Shown piece after piece: positions 1-11,373 of a stretch of 64,000 nucleotides of DNA. A program made the position numbers and the translations under genes. The stretch spans positions 4,319,583 through 4,383,582 of the forward strand of contig OX457040.1 in assembly GCA_949752735.1 (NCBI GenBank). Direction: 5' to 3'. The stretch is from Lumbricus terrestris (lineage: Eukaryota; Annelida; Clitellata; Crassiclitellata; Lumbricidae). The notes beneath the pieces are model-generated. The model searched no databases. It had not been told where the DNA came from and saw only the letters and a program-made list of their open reading frames with translations. The first letter of the stretch is position 1; every line of letters begins with the position of its first letter.

Positions 1-94
1 TTTGGGCGAAAATATTAGAACAAACCTCAGGGATTAATTTCTGCACACTCTGCCTAATATATAGGCTAAATATATACTTTTCAGTATGCTCGAA

Positions 95-650
95 TGTATT
101 CGGTTTGCCATGTACAGTGTTCTGCATCTAAGAAAATACTTGCTAACTTAATGGGTTTCAACACTGATGCCTCATGTGGCTAGGCAATTTATGCTATATA
201 GTCGACTTCAATAAACTCTGAAATCATAGGATGTCGCTAATAGCTTCAATAAGCTCCGCGAGATTTTATAAGAAAAACGTAGAAATGATTATTATAACGA
301 AAGGTGACGTTAATTGCAGTTAGACTGTAAGTAGTCGCTGAAAAGTGGGAACTGTGTATGAAAAAAACGTGAATTAAACACCCTTCTTAATCCATATCGA
401 AGCACCATAATATTAAAAGACGGCACATGGATGATACATGTTTTTTTCTAACCCAATGTGGCTTCAACTCGCATTGCACTTGACACAACATCGCACCAAC
501 CACCTTCTAGTCGCAAGATGTCGTCAGAAACTTCTTGTGCTCAACGCTGCAACTGTTCAAACTCTCTTAATGCCAGTCACAAGATCATACGAGAAGCGCT
601 TTGTTGAACCCTGAGGCAAACCATATGAGGCAGGGAAACATAAGTAAATT
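95..650 (+). repeat. Dispersed repeat D, copy 1
   Basis: This stretch recurs at about 22665-23200, and in part at 19975-20460 and 16795-17000, all on the same strand. Shared blocks are a CTAAGAAAATACTTGC-like block, a TGCAGTTAGAC block, then GTGAATTAAACACC near 372, and a block reading GCCAGTCACAAGA near 572. The middle block carries the AAACACC core shared with other repeat families here. No ORF of note and no clear terminal repeats were seen, so the class (SINE or non-autonomous DNA element) is not settled. Confidence 0.6.
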
Positions 651-794
651 AATCGCAATAGAAGATGCGAATAGAAATGTAATGCTGAATAATTAGTCGA
701 CTTATATCGTCAGGCGATGTACCTTGGGTCGACGACAGCAGAAACGTCGATCGTAAAAATAATGTCCCGAGTTGCTGGTTACTATACGCAAAGT

Positions 795-1308
795 GGTCCT
801 GGGCACGACGTTAAACTGCATCCATCCTCTGCCACAGGGAACCAACAACTTCCCTGTGCCGGTCCTAAGCCCGGATAAAATGAGGAAGGTTTGCCAGACG
901 GGTGGAGATACGCTGGCAGTAAAAGACCAAGACCATTGAAATCCGCAAAAACCACGGCACAAGTGACATAGCGACCCAGATGCTTCAAGATGTCATGATG
1001 TGGAGCTGACATGCACAGGCCGGTCAGTACAGACCAGTGGAGAGAGTCGGGGGAGAGAGCGTGGGACACATACGGGCATTGACCCAGGTTGTCCTTCGTG
1101 CCTCTCTCCCAATATTCTCTTCATCAGACAAGGGGGTCTGGCTGGTTCAAGATGTTAATGGTATGGACCTGCAGACCTAACAGGTTGAAGCTGGGCAGCA
1201 TGACCTGAGACAGACTCAAACAGAGAGTGGCGCTGGACACCTACGGGCGTTTAACCCAAGGATTTCGATGATGATGATGATGATGATGATGTTGATGATG
1301 ACGATGAT
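795..1308 (+). mobile_element. Retroposon-like repeat B, copy 1, with (GAT)n tail
   Basis: About 470 bp matches the reverse complement of 43781-44276, followed by a (GAT)n tail at 1267-1308. The second copy has a 10 bp target duplication and a different simple-repeat tail at the same end, which points to target-primed reverse transcription with the sense strand as +. The antisense frames stay open for 86-95 codons in this copy and 110 in the other, but no family is recognised. It could be the 3' end of a LINE or a large SINE. Confidence 0.6.
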
Positions 1309-1310
1309 AC

Positions 1311-1834
1311 GCAAAGCATTTAACTGGATTTAAACACCTCTATTAGCTTTAATAAGTTTACTATAAAAGTCAACTGCTGTATACGGAAAATAGCGTCACA
1401 GAGATTGCTGAATAATTATTATGCTATGTGCTACGAGAAAACAAACGGATTATGAGGAATTTGTCAGACTTCGGAATCACCAATATTCTTTATGCATTGT
1501 TTATAATGTTTGTAGTGTCAGGCTGGAGAAATACCCGGAGAGTTTATGATCATTATTTTTATCACGCAAAGTGCATTCATCAAATGTTGTAAAAGTTTTC
1601 ATTCCATGTCAGCATGTAACTTCATTCATAATGATTTATGCTGAACGAGTCGAATTCGATCTCTGCGTTTTTGCAGCAGTGAATTTCATAGCCAACAAAC
1701 GTAAATAAAATACAAACAATTGACGGTAAGATGTTGCTAAACGTTAGAATTGCGCATTAACAGCCTCGAATTAGAACCTTCGTTAAGCATCCATAAATCC
1801 AAAAACATCTGTACAATGAATCTATTTAGGTACT
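1311..1834. other. No gene recognised
   Basis: A+T-rich sequence with no convincing coding frame. One copy of the AAACACCT core lies near 1333. Nothing else is supported. Confidence 0.5.
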
Positions 1835-1901
1835 TCGCCACTGGTTGCACTCTGCCAAAGCCAGTAACAAATCTAAATAAAGGGAATGTCGTCGCTAATG
1901 G
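1835..1901 (+). repeat. Dispersed repeat F fragment
   Basis: The block with GCCACTGGTTGCACTCTGCC resembles 40550-40690. It breaks off exactly where the satellite-carrying element begins at 1902, so that element appears to have inserted in it. The continuation of repeat F is not found after 5254. Confidence 0.4.
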
Positions 1902-2524
1902 CATAGGCGCAACCACCCTATGGGACCCACGGGACGCGTCCCCCCCAACTTTTTGGAGGCTTGGGACGGTCCCCCAAATTTCGGCGAATGGTCCCCTCCC
2001 CAGCTTTCGACGAATGGTCCCCTCCAACTTTCGACGAGAGGCTTGGGACTTTTGCAACCGACTACTGCTAAGCCATTTCAATATAGACTGATATATTAAG
2101 AACGTAGCTACTCAGCATTCAGGCTGAATCAAGAGTGCTTTAATCCTGCCTGTAGGCCAACATCTTAGCTCCACAGTGCGGGCGTCTCACACAGATAGCA
2201 CGTGAAACAACGGGCGGAGACCTAGAGGGGCAGGGGGACGGTCCCTCCAATGAAGTCGTTGGGGGGACGGCCCATGCATTTGTCCCCCACCCCAATGTTT
2301 AATCGTTAGGGCATGAACACACACCTCAGTAGAGTTCTAGAGAAAGACAACTTTAGCAGATGAAGTTCATATTTCTAATTATATGAATTCCCGGGCAATC
2401 CAGGCTCTAACCAATAGTTATTTAGTCCCACGTTGAATAGTTTGCGAACATTATACTGTGAGGATAAGATACCTCTTTTAACGTATTACCAGTTATTTTA
2501 AAAACATTGCCAACACCCAGCGTC

Positions 2525-2840
2525 ACAACTGATATAAAATTAATGGACTCCATCAATAAAAAGAAGTTCATATTACCCGACTTAGGATGTGGCATGTCCT
2601 TAATAACACGTGGCTGAAAGTGTTAGGTAAAAGCACAACAGACCTGAGTTCTCAATGTCAATTGCTTGAAACAACTGAGCATATGCTGCTTGCGTGTATA
2701 AAGAATGATATATCAATCGTACTACTTAAAAAATGCGAGGAGAAAAAAGTGGAATGCACTGTTAAAAATCTTTAAAGACGTCAACAGCCTTTGTAGCTAA
2801 AAGATGTCGTTAAACTTCTGATTAATAATAATAAATAACG
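2525..2840 (+). pseudogene. Tx1/L1-like LINE 3' end, zf-RVT-like remnant
   Basis: The open frame 2587-2775 begins MWHVLNN and contains LLETTEHMLLACIK. This resembles the zinc-binding region (zf-RVT) found at the C-terminus of Tx1/L1-type LINE proteins. The copy at 14030-14360 keeps a CxxC-x7-H-x4-C pattern; here the first cysteine has become serine. A (TAA)n-like tail follows near 2820. The fragment is present in both satellite-carrying elements, so it is old cargo rather than a new insertion. Confidence 0.5.
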
Positions 2841-3099
2841 CCACAACGTCATAATTGGGCTTCTGCCACATTCTCTAAAGGTTTCCTTCAGGCTCGAATC
2901 AACCTCCAGTTGGACATTGGGAATAATATGGAAAGTAAGTAAGTTAGTATGTAAGTATTTTGTTTATTACTCCTCTTGAAAACGAACAATTGGACATAGA
3001 ACATCGTTATTATACAATGGATTAACAATAGGTAATAAAAACGAACGATTTAAAATCCCAAGTTAAATATAATATAATTACTAAACTATTATCATCAAA

Positions 3100-4270
3100 C
3101 AAGTTAACTATTATTTGTAAAAAACGAGAAATTCCAATTGGAGATGTCTCTTACACACCTCTTTTAACTTTACTGAACTATTATCATCAAACAAATTAAC
3201 TATTATTTTTTAGCAGAGAATTCCAATTGAATGTCTCTTACACACCTCTTTTAACTTTACTAAACTATTATCATCAAACGAGTTAACTACTACTTTTTAA
3301 AACTGAGAATTCCAATTGGAGATGTCTCTTACACACCTCTTTTAACTTGACTAAACTATTATCATCAGACAAGTTAACTATTATTTTTAAACAGATTGGA
3401 GATTCTAATTGGAGATGTTTCTTACATACCTCTTTTAACTTTACTAAGCTATTATCGTCAAACAAATTATTAACAATTTTTTTAACACCGAATTCCAATT
3501 GGAAATTTCTCTTACACACCTCTTTTAACTTTACGAAACTAATTTCATCAAACAAGTTAACTATAATTTTTTGAAACAGAGAATTCCAATTATAGATGTC
3601 TCTTACACACCTCTTTTAACTTTACTAAACTATTATCATCAAACAAATTAACTATTATTTTTTAGCAGAGAATTCCAATTGTATGTCTCTTACACACCTC
3701 TTTTAACTTTACTAAACTATTATCATCATACGAGTTAACTATTATTTTTAAAACAGAGAATTCCAATTGGAGAGTCTCTTACACACCTCTTTTAACTTTA
3801 CTAAACTATTATCATCAAACAAGCTAACTATTATTATTGTTTTAAACTGAGAATTCTAATTGGAGATGTTTCTTATACACCTCTTTTAACTTTACTAAAC
3901 TATTGTCATCAAACAAGTTAACTATTATTATTGTTTTAAACTGAGAATTTAAATTGGAGATGTTTCTTACACACGTCTTTTAACTTTACTAAACTATTAT
4001 CATCAAACAAGTTAACTATTATTTTTAAACAGATTGGAGATTCCAATTGGAGAAGTTTCTTATACACCTCTTTTAACTTTACTAAGCTATTATCGTCAAA
4101 CAGATTAACTATTTTTGTTAACACAGAATTCCAATTGGAAATGTCTCTTACACACCTCTTTTAACTTTACTAAACTATTATCATCAAACAAGTTAACTAT
4201 ACTTTTTTTAAACAGAGAATTCCAATTATAGATGTCTCTTACACACCTCTTTTAACTTTACTAAACAATT
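3100..4270 (+). repeat. Satellite array, about 13 units of about 90 bp
   Basis: Tandem units begin with a CACACCTCTTTTAAC-like block at about 3153, 3243, 3335, 3425, 3514, 3606, 3693, 3783, 3878, 3970, 4065, 4153 and 4243. Most contain GAATTCCAATTGG and ATCATCAAACAAGTTAAC. Spacing runs from 87 to 95 bp because of small indels in an A/T run. The same satellite lies inverted at 13190-13760 with about seven units. Open frames of 60-90 codons in the array are only periodic sequence. Confidence 0.9.
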
Positions 4271-5254
4271 ATCAATTCATAGCATATCGACATTGGGAAG
4301 GGCACTTTCGAAGTCGTAAACAAAGACTATAAGCACTAAAATGACGAGGAAATTTGACTGCCTGAAATGCTACCATTGTAGTGCTGAAAATCGACATTTT
4401 TCGAAGTTTGGGAGCATATCTCCCTGCCCAAACTCTCCCCTGCTCGTCGGTCCTCCTTCGGCCGTTCGTTTGTCCCCCACAGTCAGCACCAAGTCTTCGC
4501 CTATGGTCTACAATGTTAGGATATGGATATGGGCACATGTTTCCCATTCCTTAGTTCCGCTGTGTGCTCATTTATATGTGCATTTGAATCAATGTATAAT
4601 TTGGATATTTGTTGCACGACTATAATTTTGGCACCATTTTACCGTTTCTAAGATAGATAGCTTTCTCTAATAACACTAGAGTAGTCTAAAAAGATCTCTA
4701 ACCTTTTTCCGGTTAGACGGAAATGAGCACTCATGATTCTCATTCTTTGGTTCCACTGTGTCTTAGTTTATGTGTAGACCTATATTAAAATCAATGGATA
4801 TTCATTGCATGACTTCTGTGCCTTTAGGGTAGGGCGAAGCTTTGCATCCCCAGAAGTTGCCCCATTTTTTGTAAGCAATGTCTAATGTAAATACAGTCAA
4901 TTACTATGTGGCTCATTAAGAGATTGATTGACTGATTTAGATTTAGACTTTCACAGATCGAGATAGTTTAGGTACTTTTATTCCGATATCATCGTTGCAA
5001 AATTTCAGGTAAACTAGAACCTAAATGCACTCGGTTTGGCATCAAATGCTCAAAATTGCTTCGGTTTCTGGGGCTCTGCCCCAGACCCCGATGGGGGAGC
5101 TTACGACGCTTCCCCATACCCCATAATCGTTTGGGGCTTCTTGCCTTCGGCAATCGCAATTTCGCGCGCTTCGCGCTCGCTATTATTACTTCTACTAAAA
5201 TTTTTCTTTTGTTCCCTGGTCCCCCCCAACTTTTAGGACGTGGTTGCGCCTATG

Positions 5255-6404
5255 TCCACAACACCATCTTCATCATCATCGTCGCCCGTAGTAAGAAGGA
5301 TCTCGTATGGAATTGCTGTTCTTGTTTCATACTGCATCATTGGCTGTGCTCCATCTTACCTGCTCGATTTGTGTCGCCCGTCTATGTTGCTCAACATGCA
5401 AACATGTAATGGGACATAAAACATCGGTACGAAGCAATGATTGATAATTTTGAAAATGCAGATTTAATCAGAAGTTGAGTGAAATGACTAAAAATGTAGC
5501 ATCAAATACATGTATGTCATATCAATTCATATCTATGCATTGCAGTTATGAATCCATTTCCAATAAGCGATGCACAGCGTTGTATTTCTATATATTATTA
5601 TGTGAGCGGGGTTAGTCCTTTCTGGCGGAAGAAGATCATTGCGGACATGTCCATTGTCCACTGCAGTGGAACTGAGAATAGCAGCAACGACGGCTTCTTC
5701 TGCATTAGAAACAATCCTTTTCAATGATGGCAAATGCGTCTGTCGCATCTTTCTAATAATAGCAGACAGACCTTCGTTTGCAAAAATTGTCATCGTGGCG
5801 TCATACAGTATTCGTGCAACAACGATGGGACACATTGGCGTCACCCTCCTCTTTTACCATGCTTGGGTCTGGCACTTTAAGGGTTCAGACAGTGCCGCTC
5901 TCCTCCATTTAGACTAATTTTGAACAGCTCTCATTTCCAATAGCGCAATTAAATTCCCTGTTAGACCTAATCGTAGGCAAAAGACACACGTTGACGCGAC
6001 ACAATTTGTGGCTTTTATATTTAGCTTTAGAAAAGATTTTGAAAAGGTGTTTAAGAAATTCATGCATAAAAATGTATTGCCTTGTTTTGAAACGAAGATA
6101 GGCAACTCGCGCCTTACAAAGCCTTTGGCATGGACTCTACCATGCGTGACTGGCATTACGTCACGTAATACTGCTGGCACAATTACCATATCCATAACAC
6201 ACCGGCAGCTTAATTATGTAGAAAGTCGATTACTGTTTAGCGACGTCCTGCCTTATCAATGATGATATGCATATGACCCCTCCTTTGCCTTGCTAAAGAT
6301 GTAGTTTTTCTGACGACATCCTGTGCTATGGTGTCAAACTTGTTTCAATCGCAAAATGTTAATGCCGCCTGAATAACCAGATAGTTGACAAGAAGTTCAG
6401 TCTG
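5255..6404. other. No gene recognised
   Basis: Several frames stay open for 90-117 codons on both strands, but they overlap one another and show no known domain. I see no terminal repeats or structured RNA here. Confidence 0.4.
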
Positions 6405-6930
6405 AGCTATTATAACGTTGTCACATAACTTTAAAAAGGTGTTGAATTCACGCATTTTTATATATCAGGTGAAGTTTCCAACTTTCAGATATAATATCTT
6501 CATTCATGCATTTTGAGAATTTATATAGCGCCTCTTCAAGAGGTTTTCTCATAGGTGCTTTCGGTTTAACTGCAGGTTACGTCGCATTGCGTTACAATAA
6601 TCATATAAAAATATCAACGGATATGTGCATGGAAAAAGGAAAAAAGGGAAGACCAAAGAAGAGATGGTTTGGCATGATACGAGAGGACTGTAGGGAGATG
6701 GGTTGGTCCATACAGGAGGCTACACACAAAGCGCAAGAGAGAGATAAGTAAAATAAAAAATTATATTAAAAAAGTTGGGATTTTCCATAGCTGGGCGGCT
6801 GTCACGTGCAAAATCATCGTCAAAGCCATAAGTCATGTAAGTCAAATATTTTGTACCTTTTATCACGCCCCCGCATGAGTAGATTTTACTAAAGACAGCC
6901 ATAATGAGTATAGTCTGATCAGAATCTGAA
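6405..6930 (+). repeat. Dispersed repeat A, copy 1, interrupted
   Basis: The order of blocks is AAAAAGGTGTTGAATTCACGC near 6432, TTTATATAGCGCCTCTTCAAG near 6520, GGTTTAACTGCAGGTTACG near 6564, then CATGAGTAGATTTTACTAAAGACAGCCATAATGA near 6876. Copies at about 37335, 39495 and 43555 (+) and 56130-56400 (-) have the same order. A LINE tail (6618-6760) and other sequence separate the two halves. The paired GCGCC and GGCGC blocks look like a hairpin. Confidence 0.65.
6618..6760 (+). pseudogene. LINE ORF2 C-terminal fragment
   Basis: The frame carries KGRPKKRWFGMIREDCREMG followed by an SIQEATHKAQERDK segment. This is the basic tail that ends many non-LTR reverse-transcriptase ORFs (RGRPxxRW, then a W/R-rich segment). 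No reverse-transcriptase core lies upstream, so it is a 5'-truncated copy. It sits between the two halves of repeat A, consistent with insertion there. Confidence 0.65.
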
Positions 6931-7074
6931 GGTGAGCGGAATAACCCTGGTGACGCACATACACAATCATGTAAAGCGAAGTGCGTTTGCAGGAGCTCAA
7001 TTAAAGAAAAAAAATTTATTCAGAAATACTGTTTAATCGCTCAATGAATTTTCCGCTCCAGGCAATGGAGTTAT

Positions 7075-7215
7075 CCGTTCAACTATTAATCAGGAGTTTA
7101 ACGACGTCTTATAGCTACAGAGGCTGTTGACGTCTTTAAAGATTTTAATTAACGTAGGTCCATTTACTTTTGTTCAACCGTTCAGCAGTTTTTCATTTTT
7201 CTCTCTGATTTCGGT
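7075..7215 (-). mobile_element. Tx1-like LINE 3' UTR fragment
   Basis: The block containing TTTAACGACGTCTTATAGC and GCTGTTGACGTCTTTAAAG matches the 3' end of the LINE fragments at 2745-2820 and 14035-14110, and again at 54126-54250. Only the terminal ~120 bp is present. Confidence 0.55.
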
Positions 7216-7649
7216 TCCTTTTTCCGAAGTTTGATGGCAATATTATTATACATTTGCACATTTCATGATCTTCACATAATACAACATCTAGGTTACTTAA
7301 TTAGATTAACATCAAATATTTATCGCATGTTTACAAGCAATTTTGAACATTCATTGACCAACAATGAAATTATTGGCAGATTAGATATTCAACATTAAAA
7401 TCAAAATCAAAGTATTCATCCATCATTTAGAGACATGAACAATAAAAGCAAGAGCAAAATTTTTCAATGCCTGTTTCATCTATTAGAGAATTATTTGGGG
7501 AAAAACAAACAACCAATAAACACGATAGAGACAAATCCAATGAAATTATAAATCTGATTAAACATTAAGTTTATCTTTGCTCAATACTAAAATGAATCAA
7601 ACCAGCTAAAATTATAATTCACAAACATTTCACATTGCCAACAAACCAG

Positions 7650-7857
7650 TTATTAATCTATTTCCAGGAACATTATTCAAAACAATGGTAAGACTTTCTC
7701 ACTTTATCAACCACTTGAACATAGCCAATAGAACATTACAGAACTGGGTATTTATCTATTTCCAGGAACATTATTCAAAAGAATGATAATATAAGACTTT
7801 TTCAATTTATCAACCACTTGAACATAGCCAATAGAAATTACAGAACTGGTTATTTAT
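7650..7857 (+). repeat. Two-unit tandem repeat of about 100 bp
   Basis: Two adjacent units share TCTATTTCCAGGAACATTATT and ACCACTTGAACATAGCCAATAG (first 20 bases of each: TCTATTTCCAGGAACATTAT and ACCACTTGAACATAGCCAAT). They differ by a short insertion in the second unit. The surrounding 7210-8020 shows no coding signal. Confidence 0.8.
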
Positions 7858-8024
7858 CGCCTCTGGGTATTTCTTAAAAAAGGTATTTAAATCCAGCCTT
7901 TTATTTTACGCGTCGAAATGACGTTTGATTGGAAATCGAACAGATTGACAAAGAAAGGAAATGAGTCTCGTTCGTAGCATAATAAGGAAGTACGACCGAC
8001 TTACAATAATATAATCTAGTCTAA

Positions 8025-9310
8025 TTAACCCTTATAGGGTCACCGGGGGGTAAAAAAATACCCCCATCTCGGTTTTTCACGGACATTTTAATCCCTGAAA
8101 ATAGTTGAAGGAATCGCTTCTATGACTTTTCCTAAATATTTTTTATGCACAGAATGCATCCAGTTTCATTAGTTATTCATGCACCCAAATCAGCTCAAAA
8201 GTACGAAAATGTACCACATCCTAGCTATTTTACTCAGAAATTTTTAAACATGGCATTATGCATGCTTTACACATGAGTGTCTTGCTGTTAAAATGTCTCC
8301 TTATCAGTATCTGAACACTGTAATAGAAATCGTCTTGGTTTCGTAAAATTAGGATGAATAAATGAAATTGTCTACAGCAAATCACACGAAGTTAACAAGT
8401 GTAGCATCAAGCCCCACTGCTGTCGAAGTGCGATCTTGCCATGTAGGCCTACACTTGAACGCAATAATTGCATTGACAGCAACAAGGCCTGAATAGACTG
8501 TATACCCTTTATCTGTCAAGTCATGAAACATTGAAACTATTGATAGATCAAGTTATGAAACATTGAAGTATGAATATGGCACATATATAATGACAGCAAT
8601 AGTTAAACTGCAGTGAAATCACAGGCTACTAAAAATATCGACTAGATATGTTAATTTCATTGCATAATAGGCTCAATGCGACGTATAGAATGTGGCTTTC
8701 ATGAAATTATTTGACCAAGAAATTATTAAATCATATTTTCATTATAGACAGAACTTTACTGACAGCCAATTCAAGAATCTGGCCGCCATTTTATCCAAAT
8801 TGTGGTTTCGTTGCAGTGCAATATAAGTGAAATTGGTTCCATCGCATTCCTTGACCTCGAAAATGCTGATTTAGACCCTGAGATCATGTTTCCATTGCAC
8901 ATATGACTTCACTAATAGCCATTTTAATATTCTGGCCGCCATTTTGTCCGCCATTTTGATTTTTGTGCAGTGCCACATATGTGACATTGGTTCCATTGCA
9001 TTCATTGACCTCGAAAATGTTGATTTAGACCCTGAAATCATGTTTCCATTGCATATATAACTTCACTTATAGCCATGTAAGATTATGGCCGCCATTTTGT
9101 CCGCCATTTTGATTTTCCTGCAGTGCTGCATATGCTACTTTGGTTCCAGTGCATTCCGCGAGCCTTCTATAAATAACGTCTTTTAGTTTTATACTTGAAA
9201 ATCGGAGTAGGCCTATATCATAGGAATCATGCGAATCACAGTGGGGGTATTTTTTTACCCCCCCGGTGACCAAAATCGGTTGGGAAAAATCGTGACCCTA
9301 TGAGGGTTAA
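8025..9310. mobile_element. TTAA element 1 (piggyBac-like, non-autonomous)
   Basis: The element is bounded by TTAA at 8025-8028 and 9307-9310. The terminal inverted repeats are CCCTTATAGGGTCAC and, from the other end, CCCTCATAGGGTCAC. Just inside each end is a hairpin, GGGGGTA-6 nt-TACCCCC (8046-8065 and 9243-9262). TTAA target duplication with CCC-starting termini is the hallmark of piggyBac-type insertion. No transposase frame is visible. The interior carries three ~153 bp tandem units (about 8763-9155). Confidence 0.85.
8763..9155 (+). repeat. Three ~153 bp tandem units with CCGCCATTTT motifs
   Basis: GGCCGCCATTTT recurs at 8781, 8934 and 9087, exactly 153 bp apart each time. The second and third units carry a doubled motif, giving CCGCCATTTT at 8783, 8936, 8948, 9089 and 9101. 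The motif fits the binding consensus known for animal YY1. Binding itself is inference. Confidence 0.8.
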
Positions 9311-11373
9311 ATAGGAATATTTTGAATCATTTTAACAGCAGAGCTATTCAGAAGCGACCTTAACGTCAGAGTCTACTGAACAGAAATGATCGCTGTGTGG
9401 CGTTTTGATCACATAATACTTTTACGACAATAATCCATTGTTTAACGATATCCACCGGTTGGATGAGACTGTGAGGGAGATGACTGGCTGCTTCTGTAGT
9501 TGCATAAGAGACGGCTATTCTTCATCTTTTCGGCTGTCGCGGGATCAATAATAATTATTGTCCGTGGCTTAGGATTAATTGACGTGGGATTAATTATTGT
9601 CGCCGGGATTAGAGTGCAACCAGTGGCGGAGTTTATCATAAAGGTATTTATAAGTTAGGCGTTATTTTTCAGCGTAGCCGAAACAAGACGTCAACGAGAC
9701 ACAGTTTCCATCAATTATCTGAAAATTTCTTTTGTTAATGAAGGTGTCTAAGCCAGTTATTTAACTTATTTTATCTCACGTTCAGCATCAACAACTTAAT
9801 AATGTTTGACGCTGACGACGATCCCACGTTTTATTTTCCATAAATTGGTTTTAGTCTAGTACTACGCACAAGTTCACGGGTTTAACAACCCAGAGAGGCA
9901 TTTTAGCATCGTCATAATTATACTTAGCTTTGGCACACAAGTAAGTCTTCGGCAGTGATTATATTCAATGATTTGTTAACTTTGTTCAGATATTCTGGAC
10001 TACGATGTTACAAGATGAAGGTGAATAGTTCATTGAGAAAGCCCTGAAGCAGACAGCATATAAGACATCATAGACTTCATTTTCATAGATAACATGTTGA
10101 ATCGATTCATTAACATCCGCAGCCCTCGTCTTCACCAGTCACAATACAATTCTTTAGTAAGTCCATGGTTGCGTTATCGGAGATTATTTGCGTTAATTAA
10201 ACGATATCCACAAAAATTTCACGAATGAACGTCAAGATATCGTCGCGCTGACGACAATTTGAAAGTATTTCATTACACTTGGTTCTCTGTTATTGGACAA
10301 TGTTCCATTGGTCATTTTTGCAGCATCTGGAAGACAACGTCTATATTAAGTAGGTCTATAATATTGAATACTTATTTATCTGATAACAATAATAACGAAA
10401 ACATGCGGCTATAACAATTATCATTATTTATAAGGTGTTTTCCTTTCTGGTATTCCGACGTAACTTTCTTTCCTATTGCGACGACAATCTTGAAATTTTT
10501 ATCCAAACTATGACTAACGCATATCAGAGCGTATTCAACGCTTTATTACAGGTGTTTAATTACACATTTTAAGTTAACGCTACATTTCGCATTGTTTCGC
10601 GCAATCTCGCCCTTGACAATGCCGATTACGTCAAGGTTGCAGTTCATTTCCATAAATTATAGTGTGCTTTTCTATTTCTTAGCGACATCTTGTGGATGTC
10701 AGCGCAGTTAACTCCGACTGCGCTGATAGTGGAAATCAAGTAGCAGGACGCCTCTAGCCATAATAATTCATTAACCTACTGCAGCGGCTGTCATTGGCTT
10801 AAGGAAATCTTGTGTTATCAGAGCCCGTCGATGAAGATAATAAGAACTGTTTACAGATGACACCTTTGCAGATAACATTTTAATGACTAACCCATTGATT
10901 GGTCAACTTATGTTTACATAACGACGATGTGAATAAAATGCCACTGGTCATTCCAGAAGATCTACTCATAATATAGGATCCGATAACTCTATCCATCTTC
11001 TGTAAGAACTGCGGATTCAGCTCCTCGGCCTTTATCTCGTTTTGGAGACGCATATAGTTTTTTTTGTTAAAATGACAGCAGTTGTTTGGTTCAAGAGCGA
11101 TTCATATTGCCTAACTACCATTGTGTGAACACAAAAGACCGTTATCGTCGCCCTCCTCCTCCTCGTTCGTAAATTGTTAGGACTGGCAGAAACAGAGCGC
11201 AAAAAGTTACGGAACTGAGTTAATCAGGATCGAGAACTTCAGCATTTTAGCTAATCAATAATCATGATTCGGAAGTTCAACATTGAAGACTTCCGGTTAT
11301 AGTTGTTTCATTCTAGCCTCGAGATGATTCCTCGTTTAACTAGTTCTGTCAGAAGTAGTTTTGCTTTCCTCAT
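9311..11373. other. No gene recognised
   Basis: A+T-rich sequence with only short open frames. Copies of the AAAGGTGTTTAATT core occur near 10430 and 10545. A short GCTATTCAGAAGCG block near 9345 resembles the 3' end of the LINE at 42480. Nothing else is supported. Confidence 0.5.

Larger units (their letters stand above)
1902..5254 (+). mobile_element. Satellite-carrying hAT-like element, copy 1
   Basis: The ends are inverted repeats: CATAGGCGCAACCAC at 1902 and its reverse complement ending at 5254. The inverted second copy at 12819-15923 has the same termini and an 8 bp target duplication, which fits hAT insertion. Inside, in order, are G/C-rich subterminal sequence with repeated GGTCCCC blocks, a Tx1-like LINE 3' end (2525-2840), a ~90 bp satellite array (3100-4270) and a second G/C-rich subterminal region. 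No transposase is visible, so it is non-autonomous. This copy carries about 550 bp (about 4425-5005) that the other lacks. Its flanks, GCTAATGG and TCCACAAC, do not match, so one edge was probably rearranged after insertion. Confidence 0.75.

Noticed and set aside
3283..4124. 60-90 codon repeated Lys/Leu-rich frames, briefly considered as a repeat protein
   Set aside because: They are open only because the satellite period is often a multiple of three. They are broken elsewhere in the array and in the inverted copy.
3100..4270. CRISPR-like array
   Set aside because: The units repeat along their whole length with no unique spacers, and the context is eukaryotic transposon DNA.
5056..5409. 117-codon frame at the right end of the satellite-carrying element
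   Set aside because: It spans the element's G/C-rich subterminal hairpins and its terminus, continues into unrelated flank, and has no counterpart in copy 2.
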